Both the position numbers and the translations under genes were made by a program. From assembly GCF_900108185.1 (NCBI RefSeq), contig NZ_FNVA01000008.1, positions 248,001 through 312,000 of the forward strand: a stretch of 64,000 bases of DNA, written 5' to 3'. Positions 42,827 to 51,417 of the stretch are shown here, in pieces. This DNA is from Bryocella elongata. Its GTDB lineage: Bacteria; Acidobacteriota; Terriglobia; Terriglobales; Acidobacteriaceae. Every line of letters starts with the position of its first letter. The stretch's first letter is position 1. The notes beneath the pieces were generated by a model that saw only the letters and a list, made by a program, of their open reading frames with translations, was not told the DNA's origin and searched no databases.

Positions 42827-44575
42827 GTGGCAGTGAAGCAGCAGGCAGCGAGTCGAGCAACGGAGCATGAGACGGCAGTTCGCCGCGTGCTGCACGGCAT
42901 TGTTCAGAGCAAGAGCTTTCGGCAGGTGGATCGTCTGCAGCGATTCCTCACGTACATCGTGGAGGAGACGCTGGCGGGGCGTGGGGACTCGCTCAAGGAG
43001 TATCCGGTTGGGGTCGATGTCTTTGCGAAGGACCCGAGCTTCGATCCGCGGATGGATCCGATTGTGCGGGTGCAGGCGCGACGGTTGCGCATGCGACTGG
43101 CGACGTATTACGCCGACGAAGGACAGGCTGATCCGATTGTGATTGAGATGCCGAAGGGCGGGTACACGCCGACCTTTCGGAGCGTTGAGCCGAACCAGGC
43201 TCCGCAGAAGGCTGTGGCGACCGCGGCGGTGAGCCGGAACTCGGTTGCAGTGGCGGGCTTTGAGGACGATTCTCCCTGCCATGATCTGCGCTACTTCTGC
43301 AACGGGATCTCGCAGGAGGTCATCCAGGCGGTTGGCGGAGTGCATGGCCTGGTGGTGCTGAGCGCGCAAGGGGGCCACGCGCGGCAGGCGGCGATGGTGA
43401 TTGAAGGAAGCGTGCGCCGCAGCCGTGAGGTGCTGCGGATCACGGCGCACATCACGGATACGCTGCGCGGTTGCTACCTGTGGAGCCAGACCTTCGATCG
43501 CGCGATGGGCGATGACTTTGCGGTGCAGGAGGAGATCGCACAGCGGGTGGTGGAGGTGTTGCGCGACGAGGTCGTGAACCGGGGGGCGGCGAGCGCGGGA
43601 CGTGCGCTGGACACGAACAATCTCGTCGCGCACAACCTCTATGTGCAGGGCCGCTATCACCTGGAGCAGCGGACGGAGCTGGGTCTGCATAAGGCGCTGG
43701 AGTTCTTCACTCGCGCGACGGAAGAAGACCCCAAGATGGCCGTGGCCTATGCGGGACTCGCGGATGCGTACAACCTGCTGGCGCACTATGGAGCGTCGGC
43801 GCCATCGGAGACGTGGACGAAGGCCGCGTCGGCGGCGGCGCAGGCGGTGACGCTCGATGATGCTTCGAGCGAGTCTCATGCTTCGCTGGCGCACCTGAAG
43901 GCAACGCAGGATTGGGAGTGGGCTGGAGCGGAGGCGGAGTTTCGGCGGGCGATTGCGTTGAACCCGCAGAATGCGGTGGCGCACCTCTGGTATGGGGTGT
44001 CGTGCCTGGCGTCGCTGAGCAGGCTGGACGAGGCGCTGAACGAGGTGCGGCTGGCGCAGGCGATTGACCCGGTGTCGTCGATTGTGGCGCGGAACATTGC
44101 GCTGATCCACTACTACCAGCGCAACCTGGAACTGGCGCTCGAGCAGAGCGATCTGACGATTGAGCAGAACCCGCACTTTGCGGCGGCGTACTGGACGCTG
44201 GGGTTGGTGCAGGAGGGACGCGGCGAGATGGATGAGGCCGTCGCGGCGTTCAAGCGGGCCATTGAGTTGTCCCCACCGAATCCTCGCGTGCTGGGTGCGC
44301 TGGGCAGCGTGTACGCGAAGGATGGACGTCGTGAGGAAGCGCAGGCGATCCTTCGGCAGCTGAAGGAGCTGAGCGAGACGCGGTACATCTCGCCCTTCGA
44401 GCCGGCGCTGATCAACTTCAACCTGGGGCGTCGTGATGAGGGCTTCGAGCTGTTGACGCAGGCGTTTGCGGACCGCTGCTTTGAGCTGATCACGATTCAC
44501 ATTGATCCGCGTTTCGATGCGATTCGGAATGATGCGCGGTACAAGACGCTGTTCAAGAAGCTGAATTTGCCGTAG
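42827..44575 (+). CDS. TolB/FlgO-like domain protein with TPR repeats (adenylate-cyclase-associated type)
   Basis: A 582-residue protein common in Acidobacteria. The N-terminal part (residues 15-120: KSFRQVDRLQRFLTYIVEETLAGR, DPIVRVQARRLRMRLATYY, IEMPKGGYTPTF) is a conserved helical module. A FlgO/TolB-like domain follows (SVAVAGFEDDS, ICNGISQEV-like FCNGISQEVIQAV, VIEGSVRRSREVLRITAHITDT). The C-terminal half has about six TPR repeats (HFAAAYWTLGLVQEGRGEMDEAVAAFKRAIELSP). No DNA-binding helix or membrane segment is obvious. A signalling or scaffold role is likely; the start is GTG. Confidence 0.72.
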   Translation: MAVKQQAASRATEHETAVRRVLHGIVQSKSFRQVDRLQRFLTYIVEETLAGRGDSLKEYPVGVDVFAKDPSFDPRMDPIVRVQARRLRMRLATYYADEGQADPIVIEMPKGGYTPTFRSVEPNQAPQKAVATAAVSRNSVAVAGFEDDSPCHDLRYFCNGISQEVIQAVGGVHGLVVLSAQGGHARQAAMVIEGSVRRSREVLRITAHITDTLRGCYLWSQTFDRAMGDDFAVQEEIAQRVVEVLRDEVVNRGAASAGRALDTNNLVAHNLYVQGRYHLEQRTELGLHKALEFFTRATEEDPKMAVAYAGLADAYNLLAHYGASAPSETWTKAASAAAQAVTLDDASSESHASLAHLKATQDWEWAGAEAEFRRAIALNPQNAVAHLWYGVSCLASLSRLDEALNEVRLAQAIDPVSSIVARNIALIHYYQRNLELALEQSDLTIEQNPHFAAAYWTLGLVQEGRGEMDEAVAAFKRAIELSPPNPRVLGALGSVYAKDGRREEAQAILRQLKELSETRYISPFEPALINFNLGRRDEGFELLTQAFADRCFELITIHIDPRFDAIRNDARYKTLFKKLNLP

Positions 44576-44690
44576 CGGGGTCGACTCCGAAGGCTTCCGC
44601 GCGTGTCCGGAGGAAGAGATTCGTGGTCGAGTTCTGAGCTGTGAGTTACGGGTTTCGAGTTTGAGGCTGCTGAGGCTCTCGTCCGCCCTG

Positions 44691-45668
44691 CTACTCCGGC
44701 TTTGCCGCGGTGAAGGGGTGTGGAGTGATGTCGGCGTCGGTGAGGCGGAGGGCCCAGCGGATGGCTTCGAAGTACATGGCCTGGATGGCGCGGTCATCCC
44801 AGTCGCTGGGGTCGTGGCCGAGGGCGTTGTAGTAGACGCGGCCTTTGCCGTAGGTCTTCGCCCAGGCGAGGGGCCAGTCCGCATCGTGATGGTGCACGAG
44901 CGGAGCGTTGAGGTTGAGCTGGGTGACGTCGAGGCGCAGGATGACGTGGGTGTCGGCGCGGTTGAAGCCCTTGATCTGGTAGTACTCGTCGACGTGCGGG
45001 AAGGTGTGCGGGAGCGATTGCATGCCGGGGAATTTCGGGTCTTCGACGATGACTTGCGAAGGGACGATGCCCCAGGGGTGCTCGTCGAAGCGGCCGCCGA
45101 CCATCTGGCCAAACTCGGGCCAGGAGAAGAAGGCGGTGGCGCCGGAGTGCGCGACGACGAAGCCTTTGCCGTCATCGTGGACGAAGCTGAGCAGGTCGGC
45201 CTTCTGCTGCGGGGTGAGGTCGATCTCGCGTACGCCGAAGAAGAAGATGGCGTCGAAGTCGTTGAGATTTTTTGCATAGAGCGAAGGTGTGCCGTCGGAG
45301 GCGAGGACCTTGCCCTTGGTGATGAGCTGGGAGTCGGTGCGGATGAAGGTGTCCCAGAGGCCAGTCTCGTAGCCGAGGCGCTCGATGGTGGCCATGGCGT
45401 GGGAGACGGCGTCGTGCTGGTAGCCGTTGCGGACGTCTCCCCAGGCGAGGACACGCATACGATGCGGTTGTGAGCCGGAGTGGTAGCTGTAGTCGCCGAC
45501 GCTGGCGGCGTTCATGCCGGGCCCTGCGCGGAGGCCTTGTTGCATACCGAGGTCGGCGGTGCCTTGCTTTGATTGCGGCGGTGTCGGGGCCTGCGCCCGC
45601 GAGCCAGTGCAGCGGAGAACGAGGAAGGCTAGCAGGGAAGCGAGGGCTAAGCGAAGCGCGAGTCTCAT
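44691..45668 (-). CDS. Exported ThuA-domain protein, copy 1
   Basis: A 325-residue protein with a signal peptide (RLALRLALASLLAFLVLRC; a possible lipobox Cys) and a ThuA/GATase1-like domain: MRVLAWGDVRNGYQHDAVSHAMATIERLG, FDAIFFFGVREIDLT, VHDDGKGFVVAHSGATAFFSWPEFGQMVGG, and AKTYGKGRVYYNALGH. ThuA proteins are linked to sugar metabolism; the enzymatic step is uncertain. The ATG is set at the signal peptide; the open frame extends upstream without conserved sequence. It is divergent from the PQQ dehydrogenase and paralogous to the protein at 51418-52398. Confidence 0.82.
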   Translation of the reverse strand: MRLALRLALASLLAFLVLRCTGSRAQAPTPPQSKQGTADLGMQQGLRAGPGMNAASVGDYSYHSGSQPHRMRVLAWGDVRNGYQHDAVSHAMATIERLGYETGLWDTFIRTDSQLITKGKVLASDGTPSLYAKNLNDFDAIFFFGVREIDLTPQQKADLLSFVHDDGKGFVVAHSGATAFFSWPEFGQMVGGRFDEHPWGIVPSQVIVEDPKFPGMQSLPHTFPHVDEYYQIKGFNRADTHVILRLDVTQLNLNAPLVHHHDADWPLAWAKTYGKGRVYYNALGHDPSDWDDRAIQAMYFEAIRWALRLTDADITPHPFTAAKPE

Positions 45669-45775
45669 GGCAGTCCGTCCGGGTTGAGCGCGGGGTTTCG
45701 AGCGATGTTTCTTCGCCAAGCAGCCTATCGCAGTGAGCGTGCGATGGACTCGCTGAGGGATGCAGGAGTGGGCCC

Positions 45776-45795
45776 GAACAGTAGCGATACCGTTC
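45776..45795. promoter_or_regulatory. Operator-like inverted repeat, copy C (ThuA 1 / PQQ dehydrogenase)
   Basis: GAACAGT-AGCGAT-ACCGTTC in the 243-base divergent gap. The GAAC.GTA and TAC.GTTC arms are perfectly symmetric. It lies 107 bases before the ThuA ATG and 116 before the dehydrogenase start. Confidence 0.65.
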
Positions 45796-45911
45796 AGAGT
45801 CGCGCCAGCGTGTACAACGCGTTGCCGGTTCATCTATAAGAAAGTCGCCCGGAGTGTGCTGCGGTATGTGCAGGGCGGCGCATCGATGTTGGTTTTCGGT
45901 AGGAGAGATCG

Positions 45912-47957
45912 TTGAGCAAGCTTGAGCTTCGTAGATTTGCCGGAGTGGCTGGATTTGTCGGATGCGTTCTGGCGGTGATGCCGACGGTGATGTCGGCGCA
46001 GACGGACTGGCCTACGTTTGGCCATGACAAGGGCGGGGATCGCTACTCGCCGCTGACGCAGATTACGCCGCAGAATGTGGACCAGCTGAAGGTGGCATGG
46101 ACGTATCACATGAAGCCCGCGAACGCTCCGGAGTTCATGCCAGCGAACCAGTTTGGCGGGCCACCTCCGGGAGGACGGCGGCCTGGGGCTGCCGCTCCGG
46201 GCGCGGCGCAAGGGCAGAAGCCGGCGGTGGCGGGCGCACCGGACAATGCCACGGCGCAGGCGCGTGCTGAGGGTGTTCGTCCGGCTCCTCGTGCGAGCCG
46301 CTTTCTTGCATCGGAGGTGACGCCGATTGTGGTCGGTGGACTGATGTATGTGTCGACGCCTTACTCGCGTGTGGTGGCACTTGAGCCGGCAAGCGGCAAA
46401 GAGGTGTGGAGCTATGCGACACCGCAGGGATCGGGCATCCCGTCGCTGCGTGGTGTGGAGTACTGGGCAGGCGATGCGGGACATGCTGCGGAGATCCTCT
46501 TCGGGACCCGCGAGGGTTTGCTGATCGCTCTCGATGCGAAGACAGGAAAGCCAGTGGCGAGTTTCGGTAAGGACGGCGTCGTGGACATGCGCACGCCGGA
46601 GGTGATGCAGGGTTTCACACGCGGCATGGGTATGACGTCGCCACCGATTGTCTTCAAGAACCTTGTCATTACGGGCTCGGCTGTGCCGGAGTCGCCGTCG
46701 CAAGGTCCAGCGGGCGACGTGCGTGCGTGGGATGTGGTGACGGGGAAACTGGTGTGGACGTTCCATGGAACGGCTCAACCTGGCGAGGTGGGCCACGAGA
46801 CGTGGCATGGCGATGACTGGGTGAAGCGCACGGGCGATAACGTGTGGGGCTTCATGACAGTGGATGCGGCCCGTGGCATTGTGTACATGCCGTTCGGGAC
46901 TCCTGCGTATGACCGCTTTGGTGCGGATCGTCCGGGCAATGGATTGTTCGGCACGTCGCTGGTCGCGGCGGATGCGAACACAGGCAAGCTGCTGTGGTAT
47001 TTCCAGGTGGTGCATCACGATGAGTGGGACTATGACCTGGAAGCACCGCCGGTGTTGATGGACATTCGCAAGGGCGGCAAGACGATTCCCGCGGTGGCGA
47101 TTGTGTCCAAGAGCAGCTTTGTGTTCTTCCTCGATCGTGTGACGGGCAAGCCCATCTATCCAGTGGAAGAACGCAAGGTTCCGGCGAGCGATGTGCCCGG
47201 TGAGCAGATGTCGCCGACGCAGCCGTACCCGGTGGTGACGCCCCCGGTGTCGAAGACGGACTTCACGATGGCGGACATTGCGACGGTGACGCCGGAGCAT
47301 GAAGCGTTCTGCCAGGCGCTGGTGAAGAACAACAATCTGCAGATGGGGCCGGTGTTTACGCCGCTACCGAAGGAGAAGACGCTGATCAGCTTTCCCAGTG
47401 CGATTGGTGGCGTGAACTGGGGTGGGGCTTCGTATGATCCGAAGCTCGGGTTGATGTTTGTGAACAGCCAGAACCTTGCTCAGCTTGAGGGCCTCTATCC
47501 CGATGATGGTGGACCGTACCCGTATCGGATGTGTGGGTCGGTAACGGGGCGGTTCTGGGATGAGCCCAAGCGGCTGCCGTGCCAGGAGCCGCCGTGGGGA
47601 CAGATCTATGCGGTCAACGTGAACACGGGCAAGATCGCGTGGACAACGACGCTGGGTGTGACGGACTCGCTGCCTGAGGGCAAGCAGAAGACAGGGCGTC
47701 CGAACATTGGTGGGACGATCGTGACTGCTGGTGGGCTGATCTTCATCGGAGCGACGGACGATCAGCGCTTCCGGGCGTTCGATGCGAAGACGGGCAAGGA
47801 GCTGTGGGCGTACAAGCTGGCCGCTGCGGCGCATGCGGTGCCCGCGACGTATGAGAGCGAAGGGAAGCAGTATGTGGTGATTGCTTCGGCTGGTGGCACG
47901 TTCCTCAACGATCCGATCACGGACGACAGCATTACGGCGTTTGCACTAACGAAGTAG
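45912..47957 (+). CDS. PQQ-dependent dehydrogenase (quinoprotein glucose/quinate dehydrogenase-like)
   Basis: A 681-residue periplasmic beta-propeller enzyme. The signal peptide ends MSAQ; propeller motifs start at DWPTFGHDKGGDRYSPLTQITPQNV. VHHDEWDYDLEAPPVL and IGGVNWGGASYDPKLGLMFVNS are hallmarks of this class, and the last blades include GGTIVTAGGLIFIGATDDQ. It should oxidise a sugar, polyol or alcohol and pass electrons to the cytochrome c encoded 34 bases downstream. A Gly/Pro/Ala-rich insertion of about 45 residues (near 78-125) is unusual. TTG is the start: AGGAGAG lies 5 bases before it. Confidence 0.87.
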   Translation: MSKLELRRFAGVAGFVGCVLAVMPTVMSAQTDWPTFGHDKGGDRYSPLTQITPQNVDQLKVAWTYHMKPANAPEFMPANQFGGPPPGGRRPGAAAPGAAQGQKPAVAGAPDNATAQARAEGVRPAPRASRFLASEVTPIVVGGLMYVSTPYSRVVALEPASGKEVWSYATPQGSGIPSLRGVEYWAGDAGHAAEILFGTREGLLIALDAKTGKPVASFGKDGVVDMRTPEVMQGFTRGMGMTSPPIVFKNLVITGSAVPESPSQGPAGDVRAWDVVTGKLVWTFHGTAQPGEVGHETWHGDDWVKRTGDNVWGFMTVDAARGIVYMPFGTPAYDRFGADRPGNGLFGTSLVAADANTGKLLWYFQVVHHDEWDYDLEAPPVLMDIRKGGKTIPAVAIVSKSSFVFFLDRVTGKPIYPVEERKVPASDVPGEQMSPTQPYPVVTPPVSKTDFTMADIATVTPEHEAFCQALVKNNNLQMGPVFTPLPKEKTLISFPSAIGGVNWGGASYDPKLGLMFVNSQNLAQLEGLYPDDGGPYPYRMCGSVTGRFWDEPKRLPCQEPPWGQIYAVNVNTGKIAWTTTLGVTDSLPEGKQKTGRPNIGGTIVTAGGLIFIGATDDQRFRAFDAKTGKELWAYKLAAAAHAVPATYESEGKQYVVIASAGGTFLNDPITDDSITAFALTK

Positions 47958-47991
47958 TAGGCGCGCCAGGTACAGGCCTCGGGACTCGATC

Positions 47992-48471
47992 ATGATCAAT
48001 CGCTACAAGGTTGTTGGACGAATGCTCTTTGCCGTTGCAGGTGTGTGTTTGCTGACGTTGCCGGTGCACGCAGCATCGGCAACGACAGCATCCGGCGCTC
48101 GGAGATTGCTGGATCTCACGCCGATGCTGCGTGCTCTGCAAACTTCACCGCAAGCGTCTCCTCCGGCAGGCAATAGCAAGACGAGCGCGATCGCGCTGCC
48201 TGATGGCGACGGCATGGAACTGACGAAGAAGTTGTGTTCGGGATGCCATGGCACGGATGTGTTCGCGCGTCAGAGACATGATCGTGCGCACTGGAATCAG
48301 ATCATCGACAACATGATGTCGAAGGGGATGGATGCGAGCGATGACGACTTAGAGAAGGTTGCAACGTATCTTACGGCGCATTTCGGAGAGGACGCGCAAC
48401 CTGCCACGCCTCCTGCCGCAACACCACCGCCGAGCGTGTCGAACGCTTCGATGAGCCACATCGCACGATAA
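47992..48471 (+). CDS. Exported mono-heme cytochrome c
   Basis: A 159-residue protein with a signal peptide (VVGRMLFAVAGVCLLTLPVHA) and one heme site, Cys82-S-G-Cys85-His86 (KKLCSGCHG). The sixth ligand is probably a Met of NMMSKGMDAS. The DDDLEKVATYLTAHFG helix is typical of small cytochromes beside PQQ dehydrogenases, and the gene lies 34 bases after one, so it is its likely electron acceptor. The C-terminal tail is Pro/Ala rich. Confidence 0.9.
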   Translation: MINRYKVVGRMLFAVAGVCLLTLPVHAASATTASGARRLLDLTPMLRALQTSPQASPPAGNSKTSAIALPDGDGMELTKKLCSGCHGTDVFARQRHDRAHWNQIIDNMMSKGMDASDDDLEKVATYLTAHFGEDAQPATPPAATPPPSVSNASMSHIAR

Positions 48472-48491
48472 CTTCGTCACTTATCTGAGAT

Positions 48492-48511
48492 GTACCGTGG
48501 CGACACCGTTT
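48492..48511. promoter_or_regulatory. Operator-like inverted repeat, copy D (TPP enzyme operon)
   Basis: GTACCGT-GGCGAC-ACCGTTT, 29 bases upstream of the TPP-enzyme ATG, close enough to block transcription. Less symmetric than copies B and C but clearly related in sequence. Confidence 0.6.
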
Positions 48512-48540
48512 TGGACTCCAGACCCTGATTTTGCTGCACT

Positions 48541-50415
48541 ATGATGGCCCGCATGTCGAACCTTGTTCATCAGTCCGGAGCTTACTCGGACGTACCTATT
48601 GAAGATCGCGGAGAGCTGGTCCTGCCGGGCGGAAGGCTTGGTGAGATCGCTGCGAATGGCCGTCCTGTTGGAACGCCCGAGCGCATTGCGGCATACCTGT
48701 TGACGGAGTACCTGGAGCGGCTTGGCGTTGAGGTGATCTTCGGGCTCTGTGGACATACGCTGGTGGGGCTGCTGGACGCCATCAGCAAGAGCAAGATTCG
48801 CTACGTGACGGCAAGGCATGAACAGGTCGCGGCGCACATGGCCGAAGGCTATGCGCGTGCGACGGGCAAGCCCGGTGTGCTGATCACGCATCTGGGGCCG
48901 GGGCTTACGAATGCGATCACGGGCATCGCGAATGCGGCGCTCGATTCGATTCCGCTGGTGGTGATCGCGGGCGATGTGCCTTCGTATTACTTCGGACGGC
49001 ATCCGCACCAGGAGTTCAACATGCACCTGGATGGCGGGCAGTTCGAGATGTGCCGGCCATTCTGCAAGCGCGTGTATCGCGTGGATCGCGCGGACGATCT
49101 GCCGCGCTGCATCGAGCGGGCATTTCATCTGGCGGTGAGTGGACGTCCTGGGCCGGTGCTGGTCGATGTGCCGATGGATCACTTCTCGTCGAATCTGTTC
49201 TTTGATGCCTTCAGCAAGGAGCCGCCGTTTGTTGCGAAGCCATGCCTTGAGCCGGCGATGGCGCAGCGCATTGTCGAGGCATTGGTCGAAGCGAAGAACC
49301 CTGTGCTGTATGGGGGCGGCGGGGTGACGTCAGCGCTGGTGCCGGAGGCTGCTGCGTTGTTTACCGAGCTTGCCGAGCTGCTGGAGATGCCGGTGGCGCA
49401 TACGCTGATGGGCAAGGGCTGCATGCCGGATGGGCATCCGCTGCTGGCGGGGCAGACGGGCTTCTGGGGCACGCCGGTGGCGAACTCCTTGTGCCTGGAA
49501 GCGGACTACATTCTTGCAATCGGCACAAGGCTGGCGGAGGCGAACTCGAGCTCGTGGGACTCGCGGTACACGTTCAATATTCCTCCGACGAAGCTGATCC
49601 ACATTGATATCGATGCGATGGAGATCGGGCGGAATTATCCGACGTTTCTCGGAGCGATCTCCGATTCGACGCTGGCGCTGGAGCAGTTGGTGAAGGCGGC
49701 GAGGGAGCTGAAGCAGCGTCCGAAGCGCGAGGGAGATTTGCGCCGGCGCATCGAGGAGAGCAATGCGCGGTTCAAGGGGCACTTCACGGAGTTTTATACG
49801 TCCGATGCCTTTCCTCTGCGGCCTGAGCGGATTCTTGCGGACCTGCGGGCGGTGCTTCCGGAAGACGGCTACGTGGTGACCGATGTGGGCTGGAACAAGA
49901 ACGGCGTCGCGCAGCAGTTTCCGTTCAAGCATGTTGGTTCGTTCATTACGCCGAGCGGGATGGCGACGATGGGCTTTGGCGCGGCGGCGGTGCTGGGCAT
50001 CAAGCTGGCGCGACCGGAGCGGGCGGCGGTGGCGCTGATTGGGGATGGTGGTTTCTGTGCCGCGAATCCGTCGGTGATCGCGACGGCGATGGAAGCCAAG
50101 ATCCCTGCGATCTGGTTGGTGATGGATAACTCGGCGTTTGGCGTGATCGCGGGGTTGGAACAGGCGAAGTACGACACAACGTTCGGGACGAAGTTCCTTC
50201 GCGATGGCGAACCGTATCACGTGGACTATGCGGCGATTGCGCGGGCGCATGGAGCGAACGGAATCGATATCAAGGAGGCGAGCGAACTGAAGCCCGCGAT
50301 TGAAGCGGCGTTGGCATCGGAGTTACCAACGCTGATCCGCATACCGATGGTGAATGTGCCGACGCCGACGCCGGGGCACTGGAACATCAACGACATCTAT
50401 CGGGCGGGAGAGTAG
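48541..50415 (+). CDS. Thiamine-diphosphate-dependent enzyme (acetolactate-synthase-like)
   Basis: A 624-residue ThDP enzyme with the usual three domains: PYR with catalytic Glu94 (TARHEQVAAHMAEGYARATGKPG), a central domain (GGGGVTSALVPEAA, LLAGQTGFWGTPVANSL) and PP with the GDGGFCAANPS...MDNSAFG cofactor motif. The family includes acetolactate synthases, decarboxylases and carboligases; no signature decides between these. It is followed by an HMG-CoA-lyase-like gene two bases later, so a carbon-carbon bond made by one could be cut by the other, or both act in one catabolic path. The exact ATG (48541, 48544 or 48553) is uncertain. Confidence 0.82.
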   Translation: MMARMSNLVHQSGAYSDVPIEDRGELVLPGGRLGEIAANGRPVGTPERIAAYLLTEYLERLGVEVIFGLCGHTLVGLLDAISKSKIRYVTARHEQVAAHMAEGYARATGKPGVLITHLGPGLTNAITGIANAALDSIPLVVIAGDVPSYYFGRHPHQEFNMHLDGGQFEMCRPFCKRVYRVDRADDLPRCIERAFHLAVSGRPGPVLVDVPMDHFSSNLFFDAFSKEPPFVAKPCLEPAMAQRIVEALVEAKNPVLYGGGGVTSALVPEAAALFTELAELLEMPVAHTLMGKGCMPDGHPLLAGQTGFWGTPVANSLCLEADYILAIGTRLAEANSSSWDSRYTFNIPPTKLIHIDIDAMEIGRNYPTFLGAISDSTLALEQLVKAARELKQRPKREGDLRRRIEESNARFKGHFTEFYTSDAFPLRPERILADLRAVLPEDGYVVTDVGWNKNGVAQQFPFKHVGSFITPSGMATMGFGAAAVLGIKLARPERAAVALIGDGGFCAANPSVIATAMEAKIPAIWLVMDNSAFGVIAGLEQAKYDTTFGTKFLRDGEPYHVDYAAIARAHGANGIDIKEASELKPAIEAALASELPTLIRIPMVNVPTPTPGHWNINDIYRAGE

Positions 50416-50417
50416 CC

Positions 50418-51386
50418 TTGTCCTCGGCCATGGGTGAGCGAACGGATCAACAACAGATTGACGTGATTGTGAGTGAGGTAGGTCCACGTGATGGGCTGCA
50501 GAGCCTCCATCGCACGATGCCTACCGAGGCGAAGGTGCGGTGGATCGAAGCGCTGGCTGCAGCCGGGTTGCGTGAGATCGAGGTGGGCAGCTTTGTTTCT
50601 CCGAAGCTGCTGCCGCAGATGGCGGATGCGACCGAGGTGGTGGCTGCGGCGACGAAGATCGCTGGCCTGAAGGTGCTTGCACTGGCTCCGAACCTGAAGG
50701 GGGCGGAACGTGCGCTGGCTTCGGGGGTGCATGTGATTTCGATGCCGGTATCGGCGTCGCGGGCGCACAGTATGTCCAACGTGCGGATGACGCCTGAAGA
50801 CGCGGTGGAGCAGGTGCGGCAGGTGCGGCTGCTGATCGACGCACATGTGCGCGCTACAAGTCTTGAGGTGGGCATCTCGACCGCGTTTGGATGCTCGATC
50901 CAGGGCGATGTGGATGAGGACTACGTGATGCAGTTGGCGGTGATGTTAGCTGAGGCGGGCGTGGACTCGATCGGGCTTTCGGATTCAGTGGGCTATGCGA
51001 ATCCTACGCAGGTGCGACGGATGTTTACGCGGCTTCGTGCGGAGATTGGCGACAAGGCGGGGGCGGGGCACTTCCACAACACGCGAGGGCAGGGGTTGGC
51101 GAATGTGGTGGCCGCGCTTGAGGTGGGTGTGACGACGTTCGATGCGTCGCAGGGCGGGTTGGGCGGATGTCCCTATGCGCCGGGCGCGACGGGGAACATC
51201 GTGACCGAAGATCTTGTGTTTCTGCTGGAGTCGATGGGTCTGCGTACGGGCATTGACCTGGAGAAGCTGTTTGCGGCGCGAGCGATTCTGCATGAGGCGC
51301 TGCCGGGTGAGCCGATCTACGGGCACACGCCGGAGGCTGGGCTTCCGAAGAATTTTGTCTATGCGCGGGAGCATAGGAATTCCTAG
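50418..51386 (+). CDS. Hydroxymethylglutaryl-CoA lyase family protein
   Basis: A 322-residue DRE-TIM barrel enzyme. Landmarks are SEVGPRDGLQSL (Arg24-Asp25), IEVGSFVSPKLLPQMADATEV, GHFHNTRGQGLAN (metal His-x-His) and the catalytic Cys loop GGLGGCPYAPGATGN. It cleaves HMG-CoA or a related 3-hydroxy-3-methyl acyl-CoA to acetyl-CoA and a keto acid. A TTG start is supported by GGGAGAG five bases upstream; ATG 50430 is an alternative. Two bases separate it from the ThDP enzyme, so they are an operon. Close ThDP pairing suggests a non-leucine substrate. Confidence 0.87.
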   Translation: MSSAMGERTDQQQIDVIVSEVGPRDGLQSLHRTMPTEAKVRWIEALAAAGLREIEVGSFVSPKLLPQMADATEVVAAATKIAGLKVLALAPNLKGAERALASGVHVISMPVSASRAHSMSNVRMTPEDAVEQVRQVRLLIDAHVRATSLEVGISTAFGCSIQGDVDEDYVMQLAVMLAEAGVDSIGLSDSVGYANPTQVRRMFTRLRAEIGDKAGAGHFHNTRGQGLANVVAALEVGVTTFDASQGGLGGCPYAPGATGNIVTEDLVFLLESMGLRTGIDLEKLFAARAILHEALPGEPIYGHTPEAGLPKNFVYAREHRNS

Positions 51387-51417
51387 CGTGATGCGAAAGA
51401 AGAGTAAGGAGTCACAA

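Noticed and set aside
42470-45454. A 994-codon open frame on the minus strand opposite the MFS and TolB/TPR genes
   Set aside because: It lies antisense to two genes with clear family motifs and its translation is Ser/Pro/Arg-rich with no domain, as expected from high-GC third positions.
45834-47300. A 488-codon minus-strand frame opposite the PQQ dehydrogenase
   Set aside because: Arg/His-rich shadow of the real gene, with no signal peptide or domain.
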